A stretch of DNA of 41,888 nucleotides, taken from Kocuria atrinae C3-8. GTDB lineage: Bacteria > Actinomycetota > Actinomycetes > Actinomycetales > Micrococcaceae. The notes under the pieces are model-generated. The model did no database searches. It was not told the DNA's origin and was given only the letters and a program-made list of their open reading frames with translations. This document shows positions 37,589-41,888 of this stretch, piece after piece; position 1 is the first letter of the stretch; each line of letters starts with the position of its first letter. The stretch is taken from NCBI RefSeq assembly GCF_000286355.1, contig NZ_AJXN01000008.1, forward strand, positions 1-41,888, in the 5' to 3' direction. The position numbers and the translations under genes are program-made.

Positions 37589-38831
37589 TCACCAGTCGAG
37601 CAGGCGACGGGTCACGGCGTCGGCCATGAGACGACCCTGGTCGGTGAGAATCACGCGCCCGGCGATCGCCGCGGGCCCGTCCACCCAACCGTCCGCGATG
37701 AGCCCAGCTACCGCGTTCCGTCCCTCGGGACGCAAGCTCGAGGTCTCCAGGCCTTCGTGGATCCGGATCCCCAGCATGACGTGCTCAAGGTACTGGGTGT
37801 CCGGGTCCAGGGTTTCGCGACCCACGGCCGGTGAGAGTCCCTCGCGGATCTTGTTCGTGTACGGCAGCGGATGCTTGATGTTCCACCAGCGCACGCCGTC
37901 CATGTGCGAGTGCGCACCGGGGCCAATGCCCCACCAGTCCTGGTTCCGCCAGTACGCGATGTTGTGAGCGCTGCGGTTCTGCTCGGCGCTGCGGCCTTCG
38001 GCGGCGCGGGACCAGTTGGAGACCTCGTACCACTCGAATCCGGCCTCGCGCAGCAGACGATCGGCCAGGATGTACTTCTCGGCCTGATCATCGGGATCCA
38101 CCTGGGGAACCTCCCCGCGCCTGATCTGTGCGGCGAGCTTGGTGCCGTCCTCGATGATCAGCGAATACGCGGAGATGTGGTCGGGTTCCAGCTCCAGGGC
38201 GGCCTCGACGGAGCGTTGCCAATCCGCCACAGACTCCCCCGGTGTGCCGTAAATCAGGTCCACGCTGGCCGACAGCCCCGCCTTGCGCGCCCCGGCCACC
38301 GCCATCGGCACATTGGCCGGGGTGTGGGTACGTTCCAAGACTTTCAACACGTGCGGCACGGCGGACTGCATCCCGAAGGACACCCGGGTAACCCCCGCAT
38401 CAGCGAGGACCTCGAACGTACGATCCGTGACCGAATCCGGGTTGGCTTCACCGTGACCTCGGCGTCCGGGGCCAGCCCAAAGCTCTCTCTGGCTTGCGTC
38501 AGCACATCGGCGAGGTTCTCGGCGGGCAGCAGCGTGGGCGTTCCGCCGCCGAAGAACACGCTGTGCAGCGGGCGCGAGGGTGCCCCAGCGGCGTCGAGAA
38601 CGGAACGGCCGAAGCGGACTTCCGCGGCGGCGTCGTGATGGTAATCGTCACGGGACACGTCCGGGCCCAGTTGGGACATCGTGTACGTGTTGAAGTCGCA
38701 GTAACCGCAGCGCACCGCGCAGAACGGGACGTGCACGTACAAGCTCAGCGTGCGTTCGCCCGCCCGGGCCACGGCACTCGAGGTAGGGACCCGTCCGCGG
38801 GAGCCGGGTCCCCTTCGGGCTGAGCGGGCAT
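37589..38831 (-). CDS. hemW: Radical SAM heme chaperone HemW, two frameshifts
   Basis: This HemN-like protein binds heme and a 4Fe-4S cluster and is thought to deliver heme to client proteins. The radical SAM motif is C-A-V-R-C-G-Y-C in V-H-V-P-F-C-A-V-R-C, followed by F-G-G-G-T-P-T-L-L. Restoring one base at 38449 gives V-T-V-E-A-N-P-D-S-V-T-D, and one near 38757 gives P-G-R-A-E-R-T-L-S. The repaired protein is 414 aa. The start is ATG at 38831, which overlaps the TAA of lepA (TAATG), so the genes are coupled; GTG at 38772 is an artefact of the second break. The C-terminal part contains the HemN_C domain (G-I-G-P-G-A-H-S). Its presence fits a cytochrome-rich cell. Confidence 0.88.
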
Positions 38832-40687
38832 TACTTCTTCTTGTCCTTGCCCGACTCTTCGTCGGAGGACAGCGCGGCCACGAAGGCTTCCTGGGGAACC
38901 TCCACGCGGCCCACCATCTTCATGCGCTTCTTGCCTTCCTTCTGCTTCTCGAGCAGCTTGCGTTTACGGGAGATATCGCCGCCGTAGCACTTGGAGAGCA
39001 CGTCCTTGCGGATCGCACGAATGTTTTCGCGCGCGATGATCCGCGAGCCGATGGCCGCCTGAATGGGCACCTCGTACTGCTGGCGCGGGATCAGGTTCTT
39101 GAGCTTGCCCGTCATGACCACACCGTAGGAATAAGCCTTGTCCTTGTGGGTGATCGCGCTGAATGCGTCCACCTGTTCGCCCTGCAGCAGGATGTCCACC
39201 TTGACCAGGTCGGCGGCCTGTTCGCCGTCCGCCTTCCAGTCCAGGGACGCGTAACCGCGGGTCTTGGACTTGAGCAGGTCGAAGAAGTCGAACACGATTT
39301 CCGCGAGCGGCAGACGGTAACGCAGCTCCACGCGGTCCTCGGACAGGTAGTCCATGCCCTTCATCTCGCCGCGCTTGGACTGGCACAGCTCCATGACGGC
39401 GCCGATGAACTCGGACGGCACGAGCACCGTGGCCGAGACCATGGGCTCGCGGATCTCGTTGATGCGACCTTCCGGGAACTCGGACGGGTTGGTCACCTCG
39501 GTCTCCGTGTTGTCCTCGAGCGTCACGTTGTAGGACACCGACGGCGCGGTGGAGATCAGGTCCAGGTTGAACTCGCGTTCCAGGCGGTCACGGGTGATCT
39601 CCAGGTGGAGCAGACCCAGGAAGCCGCAACGGAAGCCGAAGCCCAACGCGGTGGAGGTCTCGGGTTCGTAGACCAGAGCGGCGTCGTTGAGCTGGAGCTT
39701 TTCGAGCGCGTCGCGAAGGACGGGGTAATCCGAGCCCTCGACCGGGAACAGGCCCGAGAAGACCATGGGCTTGGGGTCTTCGTAACCGCCCAGGGATTCC
39801 TCGGCGGGCTTGATGTGGGAGGTGACCGTATCGCCCACGCGGGACTGGCGGACGTCCTTCACACCGGTGATCAGGTAACCGACCTCGCCCACGCTCAGTC
39901 CCTTGGAGGGGATGGGCTCGGGGGAAATCACACCGATCTCCAGCATTTCGTGGGCCGCGCCGGTGGACATCATGCGGATGCGTTCGCGGGGCTTGAGGGT
40001 GCCGTCCACCACGCGCACGTAGGTGACCACACCGCGGTAGGTGTCGTACACGGAGTCGAAGATCATCGCGCGCGAGGGTGCGTCCTTGACGCCCTGGGGC
40101 GGAGGGACATCCTGCACGATCTTGTCCAATAGTGCTTCCACGCCCATGCCTGTCTTGCCCGATACGCGCAGCACTTCTTCCGGCTCCACGCCGATCAGGT
40201 TCGCCAGTTCTTCCGCGTACTTGTCCGGCTGAGCCGCGGGCAGGTCGATCTTGTTGAGCACAGGAATGATCGTGAGATCGTTCTCCAGCGCAAGGTAGAG
40301 GTTCGCCAGCGTCTGGGCTTCGATGCCCTGCGCGGCGTCCACCAACAAAAGGGTGGCTTCGCACGCGGCCAGCGAACGGGACACCTCGTAGGTGAAGTCC
40401 ACGTGCCCGGGGGTGTCGATCATGTTCAGCGCGTAATCGGTGCCGTCCACGTTCCACGGCATGCGCACTGCCTGAGACTTGATGGTGATACCGCGCTCAC
40501 GCTCAATGTCCATGCGGTCCAGGTATTGGGCCTTCATCTGCCGCGGGGTCACCACACCGGTGGCCTGCAGCATGCGGTCAGCCAGCGTGGACTTACCGTG
40601 GTCGATGTGAGCGATGATGCAGAAATTTCTGAGCACCGAGGGGTCGGTCGAGGCGGGTGCCGGTGGATTGACGGCCAACGGTGACAC
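38831..40687 (-). CDS. lepA: Elongation factor 4 (LepA)
   Basis: This ribosome-bound GTPase promotes back-translocation or 30S assembly under stress. The G-domain has [17 protein letters not shown] and N-K-I-D-L-P. EF-G-like domains II, III and V follow, and the LepA-specific C-terminal domain ends in a Lys-rich tail. The 618-aa length from the GTG at 40687 is normal, and this start is supported by AAAGGA about 8 nt upstream; a longer frame to 40819 is not supported. The stop overlaps the start of hemW. This is one of the longer genes here without a frameshift. Confidence 0.93.
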   Translation of the reverse strand: MSPLAVNPPAPASTDPSVLRNFCIIAHIDHGKSTLADRMLQATGVVTPRQMKAQYLDRMDIERERGITIKSQAVRMPWNVDGTDYALNMIDTPGHVDFTYEVSRSLAACEATLLLVDAAQGIEAQTLANLYLALENDLTIIPVLNKIDLPAAQPDKYAEELANLIGVEPEEVLRVSGKTGMGVEALLDKIVQDVPPPQGVKDAPSRAMIFDSVYDTYRGVVTYVRVVDGTLKPRERIRMMSTGAAHEMLEIGVISPEPIPSKGLSVGEVGYLITGVKDVRQSRVGDTVTSHIKPAEESLGGYEDPKPMVFSGLFPVEGSDYPVLRDALEKLQLNDAALVYEPETSTALGFGFRCGFLGLLHLEITRDRLEREFNLDLISTAPSVSYNVTLEDNTETEVTNPSEFPEGRINEIREPMVSATVLVPSEFIGAVMELCQSKRGEMKGMDYLSEDRVELRYRLPLAEIVFDFFDLLKSKTRGYASLDWKADGEQAADLVKVDILLQGEQVDAFSAITHKDKAYSYGVVMTGKLKNLIPRQQYEVPIQAAIGSRIIARENIRAIRKDVLSKCYGGDISRKRKLLEKQKEGKKRMKMVGRVEVPQEAFVAALSSDEESGKDKKK

Positions 40688-40792
40688 AGGCGGTCCTTTC
40701 ATTCTCAGGATGACTCCCCAGTTTCCCACGTTCCGTTCGGATGGGCGAACCGGGCATCCTTGACTCACAGGCAGCGTGGTGCGCGCCGCCAC

Positions 40793-40798
40793 TAGACT
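40793..40798 (+). promoter_or_regulatory. -10 box for leaderless PemK/MazF-like gene
   Basis: TAGACT is followed by seven bases and the ATG at 40806. No Shine-Dalgarno is seen. Confidence 0.5.
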
Positions 40799-40805
40799 CG
40801 TGCGC

Positions 40806-41419
40806 ATGGCAGATTTCATGCGCCTCGCGCGCCAGGGCCTCCGCGCCTACCGCATGTACAAACGAGTGTCCGGTTCCATGCAGCAGAACCGCGGCCAGGA
40901 CTCCCGCCCGGACATGCAGCAGCGTCCGACGCCGCAGCAGGGCCAGTACGAGCCTCAGGGCCGGTATGAGCCGCGTGGTCAATACCAGGCGCCTACCTCT
41001 CAGCCCTCCTCGGGTGGTCGGTTGTCCAAACCGTATCTCGGTGACTGGACCGGGCCCGTGAACCCGCACTACGACCCCCATCCGGACGGTCGCCGGATCC
41101 GGGTGAGGTCGTGTGGACCTGGGTGCCGTTCCAGGAGGATTACACCCAGGGCAAGGACCGTCCCGTATTGATCGTGGATCGCGCCGGCGATTACTTGCTG
41201 TGCCTGATGCTCACGTCCAAGGACTACGACAACGCGTCCTACAACGATCCGAACTTCGTGGATGTCGGAACCGGAACCTGGGATCGCCAGGGCCGCCCCT
41301 CCGAAGCTCGTCTGAATCGCGTGATCCCCGTGCTCGCCGCGGACATCCGCCGCGAAGGTGCCGTGCTGGACCGCAATCGCTTTGACGACGTGGCCCGGGA
41401 ACTCGGGAACCGGCGCTGA
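40806..41419 (+). CDS. PemK/MazF-like domain protein with Gln/Tyr-rich linker, frameshifted
   Basis: An N-terminal basic helix ([15 protein letters not shown]) is followed by a Gln/Arg/Tyr/Pro-rich linker with Y-E-P-x-G repeats. The C-terminal half is a PemK/MazF-like barrel ([23 protein letters not shown]). One missing base at 41093-41094 joins [10 protein letters not shown] and gives 204 aa. MazF toxins are mRNA interferases, but this one has no antitoxin gene beside it and a long N-terminal extension. Its place next to lepA and rpsT looks like conserved housekeeping context, so a non-toxin role is as likely. The start is set by TAGACT seven bases upstream of the ATG. Confidence 0.75.
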
Positions 41420-41575
41420 ACACGATGATCTGATAAGCTTTATCGCTGTGTGTCCGCGCTGGTCGTCGGGCACAGCGGATGGTTGCCACCGAGAATCCCC
41501 ACTCTCACACTCAGTCGATGATCATCCGTGAGCCCTCACTGACCGAAATTCCGTGAACAGTTTTAGGAGTTATAC

Positions 41576-41836
41576 GTGGCCAACATCAAGTCGCAGAAGA
41601 AGCGCATCCTCACCAACGAGAAGGCTCGCCTGCGCAACAACGCTTACAAGTCCGAGCTGAAGACCCTGATCCGCAAGGTCAACGACGCCATTGGCGCTTC
41701 CGACAAGGACGCCGCCGAGTCGAACCTGCGCATCGTGTCCCGCAAGCTGGACAAGGCCGTGTCCAAGGGCGTTCTGCACAAGAACACCGCGGCCAACAAG
41801 AAGTCCGGCCTGGCCAAGAAGGTCTCCAAGATCTGA
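41576..41836 (+). CDS. rpsT: 30S ribosomal protein S20
   Basis: This 86-aa basic primary-binding protein of the small subunit contacts 16S rRNA at the 5' and 3' minor domains. The family start [10 protein letters not shown] and the Lys/Ala-rich helices with [11 protein letters not shown] are clear. The GTG start has TTAGGAG about 7 nt upstream. The 150-nt upstream gap should hold its promoter; a short GATAA-GCT-TTATC inverted repeat lies near 41432-41446. Monocistronic, with a terminator that reaches the end of the window. Confidence 0.95.
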   Translation: MANIKSQKKRILTNEKARLRNNAYKSELKTLIRKVNDAIGASDKDAAESNLRIVSRKLDKAVSKGVLHKNTAANKKSGLAKKVSKI

Positions 41837-41858
41837 TTCAGCCTCAGCTGACAGCCTG

Positions 41859-41888
41859 AGAGCCCGGTACCTCGAGGTACCGGGCTCT
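41859..41888 (+). terminator. Terminator after rpsT (cut by window end)
   Basis: A 13-bp perfect stem (41859-41871 with 41876-41888) has the loop TCGA. The T-tract would lie beyond the last base of the window. Confidence 0.75.

Noticed and set aside
38344-38772. Start of hemW at GTG 38772
   Set aside because: The frame continues upstream after restoring one base and reaches an ATG that overlaps the lepA stop as TAATG, the typical coupled start.
40806-41419. Complete type II toxin-antitoxin module next to lepA
   Set aside because: No antitoxin-like gene is found on either side; only a PemK/MazF-like domain is seen.

Overview
The window is a chromosomal segment of a G+C-rich actinobacterium, most like Micrococcaceae (Arthrobacter, Kocuria or Rothia type). 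The evidence is the aa3/bc1 respiratory cluster (ctaE-qcrCAB converging on ctaCDF), the runs pyrD, uppS, recO, leuA and era, ybeY, phoH, rsmE, dnaJ, hrcA, hemW, lepA, rpsT, the many GTG starts, and several actinobacterial DUF families. I see no phage, insertion sequence, CRISPR array, tRNA or rRNA.

Layout. 1-3.1 kb: a sulfonate/taurine-type ABC importer (ATPase, lipoprotein, permease; minus strand) behind a SAM-riboswitch-like leader. 3.1-8.7 kb: small accessory genes (DUF2231, YciI, DUF4232, DUF3054, a lone Lrp/AsnC ligand domain) and a short UvrA-type ATPase. 8.7-19.5 kb: trpD, then ctaE-qcrC-qcrA-qcrB on plus and ctaC-ctaD-ctaF on minus, together the bc1-aa3 oxidase branch, with a reductase-like gene and a deacetylase-like lipoprotein between the two arms. 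19.4-28.8 kb: erpA, an M20 peptidase, DUF3043, pyrD, recO-uppS, leuA with a leucine-rich leader peptide, and an LCP cell-wall ligase. 28.9-35.8 kb: era, ybeY, phoH, a GerMN/Gmad2 lipoprotein, rsmE, and the CIRCE-controlled hrcA-dnaJ pair. 35.9-41.9 kb: DUF3097, DUF4870, hemW-lepA (TAATG overlap), a PemK/MazF-like protein and rpsT.

Sixteen conserved genes are broken by about 21 single-base frameshifts. Almost all are explained by one missing base in a short G/C run, usually a G-run followed by C. Restoring those bases gives, for every gene, a complete reading frame of normal family length. The simplest explanation is a systematic sequencing or assembly error. I therefore annotate full spans as CDS and give each break point; an automatic pipeline would call them pseudogenes or split them.

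The main regulatory signals are: the SAM-riboswitch-like leader whose P1 helix overlaps the Shine-Dalgarno sequence; the leuA leader peptide with three consecutive Leu codons; a CIRCE operator at hrcA; a set of TANNNT-type -10 boxes 6-7 nt upstream of ATG/GTG that predict leaderless mRNAs; and several strong intergenic hairpins.
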